Assembly: GCF_000317475.1 (NCBI RefSeq) | Contig: NC_019729.1 | Span: forward strand, 4,664,501-4,728,500 | Source: Oscillatoria nigro-viridis PCC 7112 | Lineage (GTDB): Bacteria; Cyanobacteriota; Cyanobacteriia; Cyanobacteriales; Microcoleaceae | Length of the DNA stretch: 64,000 bases | Direction of reading: 5' to 3' | Shown: positions 26,425 to 35,002 of the stretch, piece after piece | How positions within the stretch are numbered: the first letter of the stretch is position 1 | How the letters are laid out: each line of letters begins with the position of its first letter | Notes under the pieces: model-generated | What the model saw: only the letters and a program-made list of their open reading frames with translations | The model's database searches: none | What the model was told of the DNA's origin: nothing | Program-made: the position numbers and the translations under genes

Positions 26425-27018
26425 ATGTTTACTAAAATTCGATGGCGTTTGCTGTTATCTTATCTGACAGTATTTACCTCAATCTTAGTCATTTTTGCCG
26501 CTGGGGTGCGGCTTTTGTTCGCGCGCAGTCTCACCCAACAGCTAACAGACAGACTGACTGCTTTAGGGCAAGGAGCCGCTACTAATGCAGAACCTGAAGC
26601 CTGTGCTAAAAAAATTGATTTCAAATCTGAGATTGACGGGGATATGTACTTGCTAGGAAATGCGGGACAACTGACACGGCTGTTCGCCAATTTGATTGAA
26701 AACGCACTCCACTACACGCTCGCAGGAGGAACAATTGAAGTTACAGCTAACTCTGTCAGTTCTTATTTAATTGTTAGCGTGCGCGATACGGGTGCGGGGA
26801 TAGCAGCAGAGCATATTAAACTGGTTTTTGAACGCTTTTGGCGGGCGGATGAATCTCGTTCCTATTGGGCAGGGGGTTCGGGTTTGGGATTGGCGATCGC
26901 CAAAAGCATTGCCCAAAATCACGGTGGCTCAATTACCCTCACCAGTCAGGTAGGAGTTGGCAGTTGCTTCACCGTCCGATTGCCATCTATTAAAGTATCC
27001 GAGCATTCGCAGGATTAA
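26425..27018 (+). CDS. internally deleted sensor histidine kinase lacking the His phosphotransfer domain
   Basis: 197 residues, compared with about 440 for the intact kinase at 37748. It keeps the N-terminal membrane helix (about residues 8-30) and about 25 periplasmic residues. It then runs directly into the HATPase domain: N-box LIENALHY, G1 DTGAGI, F-box FERFWR, G2 GGSGLGLAI. The second membrane helix and the HisKA domain with its phosphorylatable histidine are missing, although the frame is preserved. The junction lies near residues 50-60. The ATG at 26425 is used; a TTG at 26407 is in frame. It cannot autophosphorylate in the normal way. It could be a pseudogene or an ATP-binding partner for another kinase. 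Confidence 0.85.
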   Translation: MFTKIRWRLLLSYLTVFTSILVIFAAGVRLLFARSLTQQLTDRLTALGQGAATNAEPEACAKKIDFKSEIDGDMYLLGNAGQLTRLFANLIENALHYTLAGGTIEVTANSVSSYLIVSVRDTGAGIAAEHIKLVFERFWRADESRSYWAGGSGLGLAIAKSIAQNHGGSITLTSQVGVGSCFTVRLPSIKVSEHSQD

Positions 27019-27147
27019 TTTGCTTCTTAATTCCTTAATTTTTTAGTTAAACTAATCATGTTTTTGATTGTTTGTGGAGTTTGCAAACCATTGACAAAGT
27101 ATTTTATAAAGTGTAGATTGTTTTAAGTTTATTGAGTTTTGTCAATT

Positions 27148-27831
27148 ATGTTAAGCAAGAGTTACCAGTTTTGGTTGCGCCATATCAACCCTCACATAAC
27201 GACTCTAATCGTGACAATTGGTGTTGTTGGAATTGCCAGTTGCCTGTCGATTATTTTTCTTTTAGCTTGGCTATTTGAAGAAGTATTAGAAAAACAAGCT
27301 TTTGGGTTTGATACAGCTTGGATATACTGGGTACACGGGTATGCAACTCCTAATCTAGATGCTGTGATGCTGACAATTACTCAGCTTGCAGATGCCCGTG
27401 TAGTAGTAGTTATTGTGGCACTCACGTTGGGAATTCTTTGGTGGCGCAATCACCGTTCAGAAGCTAAAATTTTTGCCATTGCTTGTTTGGGAGCTTTTAT
27501 TCTCAATAACGGCATGAAGTTATTTTTTGCTAAACCTCGTCCCCATATTTTTCCGAGTTTAATTTCTGAAACATCTTTTAGTTTTCCTAGCGGTCACGCT
27601 TTAGGAGGTTTTGTAATGTATGGGTTTCTAGCTTACCTGCTTTCTAGTCGCTTTCCCAAGTATTCCAAATTTATATATACTCTAGCTGTTATTACGATCG
27701 CTGCTATCGGCCTGAGTCGGATATATATAGGAGTACACTGGCCGACAGATATAATTGCTGGCTACGGAGTCGGCTATATTTGGCTGATGCTGTGCATCAC
27801 AATGCTGAAGTTGCAAACCAGACAAGTCTAG
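27148..27831 (+). CDS. PAP2-family membrane phosphatase
   Basis: A 227-residue polytopic membrane protein with all three motifs of the phosphatidic acid phosphatase type 2 superfamily: KLFFAKPRPH, FPSGHALGG and SRIYIGVHWPTD. Family members remove phosphate from lipid phosphates such as undecaprenyl pyrophosphate or phosphatidic acid on the outer face of the membrane. An ATG at 27148 is preferred to a TTG at 27139. It is followed by a strong hairpin. A link to metal resistance is not evident; phosphate release or envelope recycling are both possible. Confidence 0.9.
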   Translation: MLSKSYQFWLRHINPHITTLIVTIGVVGIASCLSIIFLLAWLFEEVLEKQAFGFDTAWIYWVHGYATPNLDAVMLTITQLADARVVVVIVALTLGILWWRNHRSEAKIFAIACLGAFILNNGMKLFFAKPRPHIFPSLISETSFSFPSGHALGGFVMYGFLAYLLSSRFPKYSKFIYTLAVITIAAIGLSRIYIGVHWPTDIIAGYGVGYIWLMLCITMLKLQTRQV

Positions 27832-27953
27832 TATTGCTTGGCTAAAATTTAGCGACTACTAAGTTGGTTTGTGACGTACCATCTAGCAGAAACGACGCGG
27901 GTTTATATGAAGTTAACAACCTAAAAATATAGTGATTAAATACTCTTCTGTTA

Positions 27954-27991
27954 GATACCAGACTTATTAAATAATAAATAAGTCTGGTATC
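27954..27991. terminator. bidirectional terminator hairpin
   Basis: A perfect 15-bp stem GATACCAGACTTATT and AATAAGTCTGGTATC with an 8-bp AT loop between two convergent genes (PAP2 and COG4705). Confidence 0.75.
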
Positions 27992-28029
27992 AGGCTATTA
28001 TGTTATTTTAGGTGAGCTTACTTACTAGA

Positions 28030-28785
28030 TCATTCATTGCTAGAAGGCTCAGGCGCGATTAGTCTTCTCTGCTTTAGAGTTGTGAACAGGATACAAACTC
28101 CAAGTATTGATAGAAGGACTATAGATGAGCCACCAGTACCAAAATCGAGGCCACCTTTTTCGTGTGGTTTTGTCAGAACATCCCCCAGTGTTGCACCAAA
28201 TGGTCTGGTGAGGACAAACGCAATCCAAAACAACAAGACTTCCGAAATTTGGGTAAAGTAATGCGCTGCCAATACTAGAGCAAGTAAACTAGAAATTAGC
28301 AAAGCTCCTCCTGCAAATCCAAGTCCAGAAGTATCGGCTAGGAAATCGCCCAAGGCAGTACCCAAAGTATTGGAAAATAGAATTGCAGTCCAATAAAGCA
28401 GCTCAGTTTTAGGGGTTTTGACGTTATTAACAGATAGAGATCCAACACTGAATCGCCAGAAGGCCAAAATAGCCAAGAGAATAGTAAGTAAAATCGCAGA
28501 CCCTGTAGTGTAGCCAAGCTTTAAAGTACGATCCATGTAATCTGACATCGTTGTACCAGCCGTGCTGGTTGAAAGGATGACAGTCCAATAAAGCAATGGG
28601 TTATAGCTTTTCGATATCAATTGAGACACAAGAGTCGTTAAGAACACTCCCATCAATATCATGGAACTAACCGCATAGCCCACGTTTAACGTCATCGATA
28701 AAAGGTCTCCTGCTGTTTCTCCCAAAGTGGTTGCACATATCTTCATTATCCAAAAGAACGCAGTGATTTGTGGGAGTTTGCTCAT
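28030..28785 (-). CDS. COG4705-type membrane protein
   Basis: A 251-residue protein with about eight membrane helices arranged as four repeats. Each repeat has a similar polar motif: TLGETAGDLLS, TTMSDYMDRTL, TLGTALGDFLAD and FGATLGDVLTKP. This repeated G-D/S-D pattern is typical of the COG4705 membrane-anchored protein family, whose function is not settled for me. The conserved acidic residues within helices suggest transport of a cation. It is flanked by a sensor kinase gene on the same strand 126 bp upstream. It may belong to the island, but no CopR-type box precedes it. Confidence 0.8.
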   Translation of the reverse strand: MSKLPQITAFFWIMKICATTLGETAGDLLSMTLNVGYAVSSMILMGVFLTTLVSQLISKSYNPLLYWTVILSTSTAGTTMSDYMDRTLKLGYTTGSAILLTILLAILAFWRFSVGSLSVNNVKTPKTELLYWTAILFSNTLGTALGDFLADTSGLGFAGGALLISSLLALVLAAHYFTQISEVLLFWIAFVLTRPFGATLGDVLTKPHEKGGLDFGTGGSSIVLLSILGVCILFTTLKQRRLIAPEPSSNE

Positions 28786-28910
28786 AATTGCGATCGGTTA
28801 TTGTACTTGGGCAGTTTTACTCTAGAGGACAAATGTCAAGAACTTGGAAAGATTAAGCGAAACGTCAAAAAAATCGTAAAACTCCGGCTTGATGCTGCTT
28901 TTCATCATGT

Positions 28911-30818
28911 TTATGTCGAACTGTCAGATGGTTTAATTGGCAGCGTAATCAAAAACTCTGCTCCCTCTCCCAGTTCCGAAAAAACCTCTAAATTACCCTT
29001 GTGCTTTTCAATCATTTGATAACAAACAGTTAGTCCTAAACCCGTTCCTTTTCCTACATCTTTAGTCGTGAAAAAAGGGTCAAATACTTTATTTATTAAC
29101 TCTGGCGGTATCCCAGTACCGTTATCTCTAATTCCTATTCTAACCATTTCGCTATCTATTATTTTGGTATGAATCCAGATGGTAGGTTGCTGAGTCCCAC
29201 AGCTTAAGTTTTTACTATTAATCTTTCCTTCCTCAAGGGCGGCGATCGCATTTTCGATTATATTCATAAACACCTGATTCAGGAGCGCAGGATAACACTT
29301 TACTAAAGGCAAATCTCCATATTCTTTAATAACTGCAATTCTTTGCTCCAAACGCTGATTGAGAATTACCAACGTACTGTCAATTCCTTCATGAATATTG
29401 GCCAGTTTTAGCTGCGATTCATCCAACCTAGAAAAGTTACGCAGAGACAGAACAATTTGTCTAATTCTATCAGCACCATTTTTCATTGAATGTATAACTT
29501 TAGAGAAATCATCAGCCAGAAAATCCAATTCAATTGCCTCAGTTTCAGCTTGAATAGCGCCACTGGGATTAGGGTACTGCTTCTGGTACAATTCCACTAA
29601 TCGCAGTAAGTCTTGAGCGTAGTTACTAGCGTGTTCTAGATTGCTGTAAATAAAACTGACCGGATTGTTGATTTCGTGAGCGATACCTGCTACCATTTGA
29701 CCCAAACTCGACATTTTCTCGGCTTGGATTAGCTGGGCTTGAGTCTGCTGAAGATTGTGCAAGGCATCTGCAAGTTGATTGTAAGCTGACTGCAACTCGT
29801 GATTTTTTTGTGAAATTTCTTCAGTCCTTTCTTCCACGCGCTTTTCCAAATTTTGCTGGGATAATTTTAGCGCTTCAATATGCTCTTTTACCGATTCAAT
29901 TAGACTGTTGAAAGAAATAGTTAATTCTCCTACTTCATCGTCAGTAGTAACAGAAGCTTGGAGGCTAAAATTGGATTCCTTAGTTACTTGTTCAGCGACT
30001 TGAGTGAGTGCTTCTATAGGTTGAGAAATCATGCGACTGATGTAGAATGCAAAAATAGTGGCACCGATCAGCGAAAGTAAAAGACTGGCGATGCTTACTT
30101 CTTTGAGAACTTCCCGCGCGTCCTCCATACCAATTTCTGCTCGATCCTGTCCTTGATAAGCAAGCTTAACAAGTTTAGTTAAATCTTCTGAAAGTTGGTT
30201 AAAATGTATTGCCGACTGGCTTTTGGTAAATTCCCAAAGTAACTGCTGCGAGGCTGTAACTTTTTCTGGCGACAAGCGTTTCGGATCGATTTCTTGCAGC
30301 AGTCCATCTAGTTGTTGGCTGTAGGCTGTTTGAATCGCGTCATAAGTCTGTAAACATTGATTCAACTTTACTATTTCTGGGTCGTCTTTGTTGAAATTCT
30401 GCTCTACCAAAATTCTTAATTTGGAAAAAAGCTGATTGACTCGTTTGTTGTGAGCGAAGTATTCATCCTTTTCCTGATTAAATGATGCGGAATTTCCGAT
30501 CAGAATAACTAGCTTTTGTTGCTGAGATTGAGTTTGCAATACAGCAATTTTTAGTTCGCTTAAAAGCTGTGCCTCGTCTTGTTCTAGGTTGAGCTTATCC
30601 CAAGCTTTTTTGGTGTATAAATTTCCAACTAGCTGTCCAGCAGTCGTTCCCAAAACAGCAATACTGAGTACCAGTGCATAACCCAAGCTAATTTTCCACC
30701 GAATCGGGGTGCGGCGGATCAGTCGCTGGAACCAATTGGAGGGAAGTTCCAAATCCCTTGATGTTTTTCGACGGGATTGCTTGTGAAGTACAGCTTGGTG
30801 ATGGTTTTTTGTTCGCAT
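28911..30818 (-). CDS. membrane sensor histidine kinase with HAMP and coiled coil
   Basis: A 635-residue kinase. It has an N-terminal basic tail, TM1 (about residues 45-65), a helical periplasmic four-helix sensor (about 65-245) and TM2, followed by HAMP (SRMISQPIEALTQVAEQV), a long coiled coil, HisKA with phosphoacceptor His in GIAHEINNPVSF, and HATPase with NAIAALEEG, DNGTGIP and GKGTGLGLTV. This is the usual cyanobacterial arrangement for a hybrid-free orphan kinase. ATG 30818 is chosen; a TTG at 30845 extends the frame by nine residues. No response regulator is adjacent. The ligand is unknown. Confidence 0.9.
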   Translation of the reverse strand: MRTKNHHQAVLHKQSRRKTSRDLELPSNWFQRLIRRTPIRWKISLGYALVLSIAVLGTTAGQLVGNLYTKKAWDKLNLEQDEAQLLSELKIAVLQTQSQQQKLVILIGNSASFNQEKDEYFAHNKRVNQLFSKLRILVEQNFNKDDPEIVKLNQCLQTYDAIQTAYSQQLDGLLQEIDPKRLSPEKVTASQQLLWEFTKSQSAIHFNQLSEDLTKLVKLAYQGQDRAEIGMEDAREVLKEVSIASLLLSLIGATIFAFYISRMISQPIEALTQVAEQVTKESNFSLQASVTTDDEVGELTISFNSLIESVKEHIEALKLSQQNLEKRVEERTEEISQKNHELQSAYNQLADALHNLQQTQAQLIQAEKMSSLGQMVAGIAHEINNPVSFIYSNLEHASNYAQDLLRLVELYQKQYPNPSGAIQAETEAIELDFLADDFSKVIHSMKNGADRIRQIVLSLRNFSRLDESQLKLANIHEGIDSTLVILNQRLEQRIAVIKEYGDLPLVKCYPALLNQVFMNIIENAIAALEEGKINSKNLSCGTQQPTIWIHTKIIDSEMVRIGIRDNGTGIPPELINKVFDPFFTTKDVGKGTGLGLTVCYQMIEKHKGNLEVFSELGEGAEFLITLPIKPSDSST

Positions 30819-31176
30819 AACAATAATATTAAGGTTGACATTCAAGTTGAATAAGATACATTATACTCTAGCATTTCTAGAGCGGATGCTCTACACTGAA
30901 AACCGGGTAGAGCGAGACTTTGATCTGTAAATTATTACCTGATTCAATTGAGAGTAGCTATAATTTCATAAATATTAGCAATCGGTTGTTGACTTGAGGT
31001 ACTTTACTCAACACTTAGCTTGTAGCATATTTTTTAAAAAAATGGTATAAAGATTAGCTTTACACCTTACTAATACCATACAATAAGGAGCGGCGATCGC
31101 ACGCAGTAGCTTTGTTCACCACAGCAACCAAAAATTAAGAACTTGAAAAGATTAAAAACTTCTGCCTGCGGGCAAA
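30819..31176. other. 358-bp intergenic region without a visible gene
   Basis: AT-rich DNA between the divergent kinase and lipoprotein genes. It contains one small hairpin around AGCATTTCTAGAGCGGATGCT and no open frame worth calling. It must hold the kinase promoter. Confidence 0.6.
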
Positions 31177-31193
31177 TTTCATCCTAATTTCAT
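31177..31193 (+). promoter_or_regulatory. CopR-type box 5, TTTCAT-CCTAA-TTTCAT
   Basis: A perfect direct repeat 47 bp before the YtkA-like lipoprotein gene. Confidence 0.78.
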
Positions 31194-31240
31194 TTTTGGG
31201 TGTTATACTATCTAATAATTTTAGGCAAACATTAAGTTAA

Positions 31241-31720
31241 ATGAAAACGCTCAAGTCAAATTTAATTGTTCTAGGCAGTGTCGGATTGCTGTTTTTGGGA
31301 GCTTGCAGTAAAGGCGAGCAAGCAAGCAATCCAAATAGCACTCCACCATCTCCTCCTGTCGCATCTCAACCTGCGTCTTCGCCTCCCGCGGCTGCTCCTG
31401 CAACAGCAACTCAAGGGGGGCAAGTTGTAAAGTCGGGAGCTTACTATTTAGAGTTTGTACCGGAAAAAGAAGCTACCGGAACTCATTTAGATGTTTATTT
31501 GCAAAAAGGGGAGAAAAAGGAACCAGTTCCTGACGCCAAAGTGACGGCTCAAGTGCAGTTGGCGAATGGAAAGCAGCAAACCCTAGCTCTCAAGTATGAT
31601 GCTGAGGGCAAACATTACGCTGTGGTGTTTCCCGGCAAAGAAGCAGGAAGTTATCCCGTGAAAGTTACTGCGGATATTAAGGGAGAAAAAGTTGACGGTC
31701 GTTTTACGTTCAATCAATAG
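31241..31720 (+). CDS. lipoprotein with a YtkA/FixH-like beta domain
   Basis: A 159-residue lipoprotein: signal peptide with lipobox LGAC (Cys22), a Pro/Ser/Ala-rich spacer (about 28-62), and a beta-sandwich domain (about 63-159) with LEFVPEKEATGTHLDVYLQ and YPVKVTADIKGEKVDGRFTF. The layout resembles YtkA-like or CopC-like exported beta proteins, but the usual Cu-binding His/Met set is not obvious. A CopR-type box sits 47 bp upstream, so copper-dependent expression is expected. A hairpin follows the gene. Confidence 0.8.
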   Translation: MKTLKSNLIVLGSVGLLFLGACSKGEQASNPNSTPPSPPVASQPASSPPAAAPATATQGGQVVKSGAYYLEFVPEKEATGTHLDVYLQKGEKKEPVPDAKVTAQVQLANGKQQTLALKYDAEGKHYAVVFPGKEAGSYPVKVTADIKGEKVDGRFTFNQ

Positions 31721-31781
31721 ATAGCTGATTTCCTAATGCAGTCTTAGTTATCGGTGCATTATGTCAACTATCTAGAACAGC

Positions 31782-31816
31782 ATCAACCCGGTTTATTTGA
31801 TCTATCGGGTTGATTT
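31782..31816 (+). terminator. terminator hairpin after the lipoprotein gene
   Basis: A 9-bp stem ATCAACCCG and CGGGTTGAT with a 15-bp loop, followed by TTTC. The T-run is weak. Confidence 0.5.
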
Positions 31817-31871
31817 CAAGTTTGATTATCGGCAGTTTATTATCCTAAATACTAATTTTAAGTACGTCAAA

Positions 31872-31888
31872 TTTCATACTAATTTCAT
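31872..31888 (+). promoter_or_regulatory. CopR-type box 6, TTTCAT-ACTAA-TTTCAT
   Basis: Both hexamers are intact with the 5-bp spacer, 60 bp before the DUF2808 gene. Confidence 0.75.
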
Positions 31889-31948
31889 CCCTGACAGTCA
31901 AGCTAATAAGAAGAGAAACAATTAGTTAATTTTTCAGGGATAATCGCA

Positions 31949-32419
31949 ATGAAAAAGTTAATTTACGCTGCTGCATTTACTTTATTGCTGGCATCTAATG
32001 CCTCCGCTACTGTTGCAGGAGGAGCCATTCAAAATGCTAATGTTCCTCACCTCACACACAGCGGCGCTCATCCCAATAAAGCTCGCTTTCAGGGTGCTAC
32101 GCATCATTTTGAAGTTCACGTTCAGGGAAAAGCTCTTTCGGCACTTGCAATTGAGTTGCCGGAGGATGTGAAACTGCGTAGCGGAATTGAGGTAAAAAAT
32201 CCATCTGGTCAAAAAATCGAGTCTCAAGTTTCTGTGAATAATCGAAAAGCGACAGTGGTTTTCTCCCAACCTATTTCTCCTGATACCACTATATCAATTG
32301 ATATGCGAGGCATTCAAACTCCTGGTTACAGTCGGAATTGGATGTACGCTATCTCTGGTAAAATGGTGGGAATAAACGCAGAAATACCACTCGGAACAGT
32401 TTTAATTCAAACATACTAA
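31949..32419 (+). CDS. DUF2808 exported protein
   Basis: A 156-residue protein with a signal peptide (cut near residue 20, SNASA). The mature N-terminus is rich in His (HLTHSGAHPNKARF and ATHHFEVHV), and a beta-rich body ends with GTVLIQTY, typical of the cyanobacterial DUF2808 family. DUF2808 members are exported and of unknown function. Here the CopR-type box 60 bp upstream and the His cluster suggest a periplasmic copper-associated role. It is monocistronic, followed by a long hairpin. Confidence 0.85.
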   Translation: MKKLIYAAAFTLLLASNASATVAGGAIQNANVPHLTHSGAHPNKARFQGATHHFEVHVQGKALSALAIELPEDVKLRSGIEVKNPSGQKIESQVSVNNRKATVVFSQPISPDTTISIDMRGIQTPGYSRNWMYAISGKMVGINAEIPLGTVLIQTY

Positions 32420-32437
32420 ATGTAGCAGATGGGGGTA

Positions 32438-32489
32438 ATTTTAAATTGCAAGAAACTTGAATAAATGAGTTAAACTTGCAATTTAAAAT
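32438..32489. terminator. long inverted repeat after DUF2808 gene
   Basis: Left arm ATTTTAAATTGCAAG (from 32438) and right arm CTTGCAATTTAAAAT (32475-32489) with a 22-bp loop. It could be a terminator or a small MITE relic, since its arms share the TTTAAATTG word with the element at 22284. Confidence 0.5.
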
Positions 32490-32592
32490 ATACCATTGGC
32501 AATTAACAAAAATCCTTGCTGCTAATCGGAGCCATTTTTACAGTTCTACTCGATTAGATAAATGCACCTTCTATTTTACCGCACTTAATTTC

Positions 32593-33537
32593 CTATTTCA
32601 TTACCTGTGTTTTTTTGAAGGGGAAGAAAACTCTACCTGCCAGACTTTGGAAGTAGATGCCACCGACAGTGCCTAAAAACATCAAATAGGCGATCGCCTG
32701 CACGACATACAGCTTGTCCGTGTATCCAAACAGCGCACTCAACAACAAACCGGGAAACTTTTCTTCGGGAAGCAGTTGCGAGGTATTCCAGACCATCGGC
32801 CCGAGAATGCAAGAGTGGATTTTAGTAAATCTTTCGTAATAGAAACACAGTGCTGCTGATTCGCGGTTTGTTTGCGATAAAATATTCATCGCGCTGTCAA
32901 AAATCCCCAAAGTAGATACCACTAAACCCGCTACAATAAAGAGCAATAAAATGCCCATATATTTGAAAAACAGGCGGATATTAATTTTGACTCCCCATTT
33001 AAACAGCAGGACACCAAGTGCGGTGGCTGAGAGAATGCCCGCCAAAGCACCGAGGGCTGGAATAATCCCTTGTTGAAACTTGGCAACCACAAACAAAACG
33101 GTTTCAAATCCTTCGCGTAAAACGGCAATCACAACTAAACTAAATACGCCCCAGCCGGCATGAGAATTTTTGGTTAAGGCGGCACTCACAGCGCCTTCAA
33201 CTTCGGCTTTCATAAATCGCGCTTGTTTGGTCATCCAAATCAGCATCCAGCTCAGCATTGCGATCGCCACAAGCCCAAAGATTGCTTCTAGCAGGGACTC
33301 CATAATCGGTGCAAAAGGCTGATTCGATGCGGACAAAATTTGAATAATCCAGCCGAACAGTACACCTATCAAAGCGCTGGCAATCAGTCCAACGCCAACA
33401 CCGCCGAAAACCCAAGGACTTAAATAACTTTGTCCTGATTTTTTGAGGCAAGCTAGAACAATTCCGACAACTAATGCGGCTTCGACTCCTTCGCGGAGGG
33501 TAATTACAAACGTGGGCAATGCTTCGCCAAAATTCAT
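32593..33537 (-). CDS. FTR1-family iron permease
   Basis: A 314-residue membrane protein with about seven helices. Two REGxE motifs, TLREGVEAALVVGI and VLREGFETVLFVV, are the iron-binding signature of FTR1/EfeU permeases, which take up Fe(III) after oxidation by a partner multicopper oxidase. The start ATG 33537 (MNFGEALPTFVITLREG) is taken because it begins at the family start; the frame extends upstream to a TTG. It lies downstream of the HhH lipoprotein and the multicopper oxidase on the same strand, forming a probable three-gene iron uptake operon. Confidence 0.92.
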   Translation of the reverse strand: MNFGEALPTFVITLREGVEAALVVGIVLACLKKSGQSYLSPWVFGGVGVGLIASALIGVLFGWIIQILSASNQPFAPIMESLLEAIFGLVAIAMLSWMLIWMTKQARFMKAEVEGAVSAALTKNSHAGWGVFSLVVIAVLREGFETVLFVVAKFQQGIIPALGALAGILSATALGVLLFKWGVKINIRLFFKYMGILLLFIVAGLVVSTLGIFDSAMNILSQTNRESAALCFYYERFTKIHSCILGPMVWNTSQLLPEEKFPGLLLSALFGYTDKLYVVQAIAYLMFLGTVGGIYFQSLAGRVFFPFKKTQVMK

Positions 33538-33624
33538 TTTTTTATGGGGAGAATGGGAGTGGTTAACCTTCGAGGTAATTGGCAGATTATTTACCAATTA
33601 CCGCTCTTGATGAGAATTGATTTT

Positions 33625-34842
33625 TTAGGAGGCTGGTTTGAGAACTTTTTGGCTGTCGCTTTCGATGGTTTTAACTAGCTTGGTGACTTCTTCGGTTGTT
33701 TTTACGGGGGCGGGGGGTGCGATCGCAGTTGGCCAAGTTGTCTTCAGTTCCGTCATGTTGGCAACAATTGCTTTGTCAATGTCGGGGCTGGTTTTAGCCA
33801 CTTGCTCGGCTATATCTTTGTACAGCATTTCCGCGTACATGACAAAACCTCGCGAATCTTGATATTCAATAATTGCGGCAATCTTGCCGTTAGCAACTGC
33901 GGCTCCATATTCGGAATTAGCTGTATCCAGCAAGCCGTTAATCACTTGCAGCACGAATTTCGGATCTTTGCGCTGCGCTTCGGGAAGAGCGGCAATTGCT
34001 CCGTCAACTGCTTGCATTGATGTGTCAAATTCCGCCTTCACTTGAGCCGGATCTTTTGCACCTGCTTTAACTAAATCCTGCAATTTAATTAAAGTAGCCT
34101 TAAATTCAGGAATTTTACGCTCGTTTAGCTGATCTTCCACATCGGCATAAATTTCTTCGACTGGATGCCCGATGTGCGGTTCTGCTTGGTCGGGTTTGCC
34201 TTGATCCAAGAGTTCTTGGGCTACGAAAAGATGCCCTTTCATCAAGCCGAGTTTAGTCATGAAGTCTACATCTTTTGGTTCCCCTGTCAGCACCACGTTT
34301 TCAATAGTTACCAAGTCTTTGATTTGGTCTAATTGGGCTTGAGTAATGACATTTTTTGAAACCAATTCTTCGACTTTGCCGTAAGGGCGGCTGGCTTGAA
34401 TTTTGTTAGAAAGTGCCGGGATTCCTAACTTGGCTTCGAGTTTATCTAACTCTGAAAGAATGGCAGTATTGATGTTGATGCTGCCTTTGCCGCCGTGGTT
34501 CATGCTGTGACCGCTTGTGGATGCGGGACTGGCTGTAGCAGCGGGTGAGGATGTGCTGTCGGTGTTGCTGGCTGTGGGGGAAACGCAACCGGTCAGAGCA
34601 ACGAGGATGGCTGTAGCCGTGGCGGTCGGTAATAAACGATATCTTGCAACATTTGCAACAACCCTGCTACGGGCGGGCGAGACGCCCACCCCACAAGAAA
34701 AGTCATTGTTTGTGGAACTGGCATCTTGCCTGTTCTTGGGGACGCCCACCCCACAAGAAAAGTCATTCTTCGCTTCACAGGCATCTTGCCTGTTCTTCAG
34801 AAGGGTCCAAGATGTGGGTAATAAACGAAATGTTGATAACAT
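33625..34842 (-). CDS. lipoprotein with ComEA-type HhH and EfeO-like helical domain, signal peptide split by a repeat
   Basis: 405 residues in frame. The mature lipoprotein begins at Cys86 (ALTGC), then a His/Met patch HSMNHGGKG, a helix-hairpin-helix segment (ININTAILSELDKLEAKLG) and a long all-helical EfeO/imelysin-like part. The N-terminus is odd: residues 1-10 (MLSTFRLLPT) join a 63-residue insert encoded by the dispersed repeat family, which ends with a second copy of RLLPT followed by the hydrophobic core and lipobox. Removing the insert restores an ordinary lipoprotein signal peptide. The gene lies between the multicopper oxidase and the FTR1 permease, so it probably binds iron for transfer. 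No in-frame ATG exists after the insert. Confidence 0.8.
   Translation of the reverse strand: MLSTFRLLPTSWTLLKNRQDACEAKNDFSCGVGVPKNRQDASSTNNDFSCGVGVSPARSRVVANVARYRLLPTATATAILVALTGCVSPTASNTDSTSSPAATASPASTSGHSMNHGGKGSININTAILSELDKLEAKLGIPALSNKIQASRPYGKVEELVSKNVITQAQLDQIKDLVTIENVVLTGEPKDVDFMTKLGLMKGHLFVAQELLDQGKPDQAEPHIGHPVEEIYADVEDQLNERKIPEFKATLIKLQDLVKAGAKDPAQVKAEFDTSMQAVDGAIAALPEAQRKDPKFVLQVINGLLDTANSEYGAAVANGKIAAIIEYQDSRGFVMYAEMLYKDIAEQVAKTSPDIDKAIVANMTELKTTWPTAIAPPAPVKTTEEVTKLVKTIESDSQKVLKPAS
34624..34812. repeat. dispersed repeat block inserted in the lipoprotein signal sequence
   Basis: Two tandem units containing ACGCCCACCCCACAAGAAAAG, TCATT and the palindrome AGGCATCTTGCCTGTTC, related to the arrays at 372-660 and 39.1 kb. 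The block is 189 bp, a multiple of three. It is flanked by a near-perfect 14-bp duplication (CGTTTATTACC-C/G-AC on the coding strand), as a target duplication would be. Confidence 0.8.
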
Positions 34843-35002
34843 GGCAGTTGCTAATTTTTACGTTATGGGGATTTGGACTCACAAGTTATTAAGAAATTTT
34901 CTCAATTATCTGCGAGCTATTCATTCTACCTATTTGCGATCGAGCTTGTCAAATAATTTCATACTTTATTTGAATCGGCCCACCCTGGTAGCAGGATGCG
35001 GT

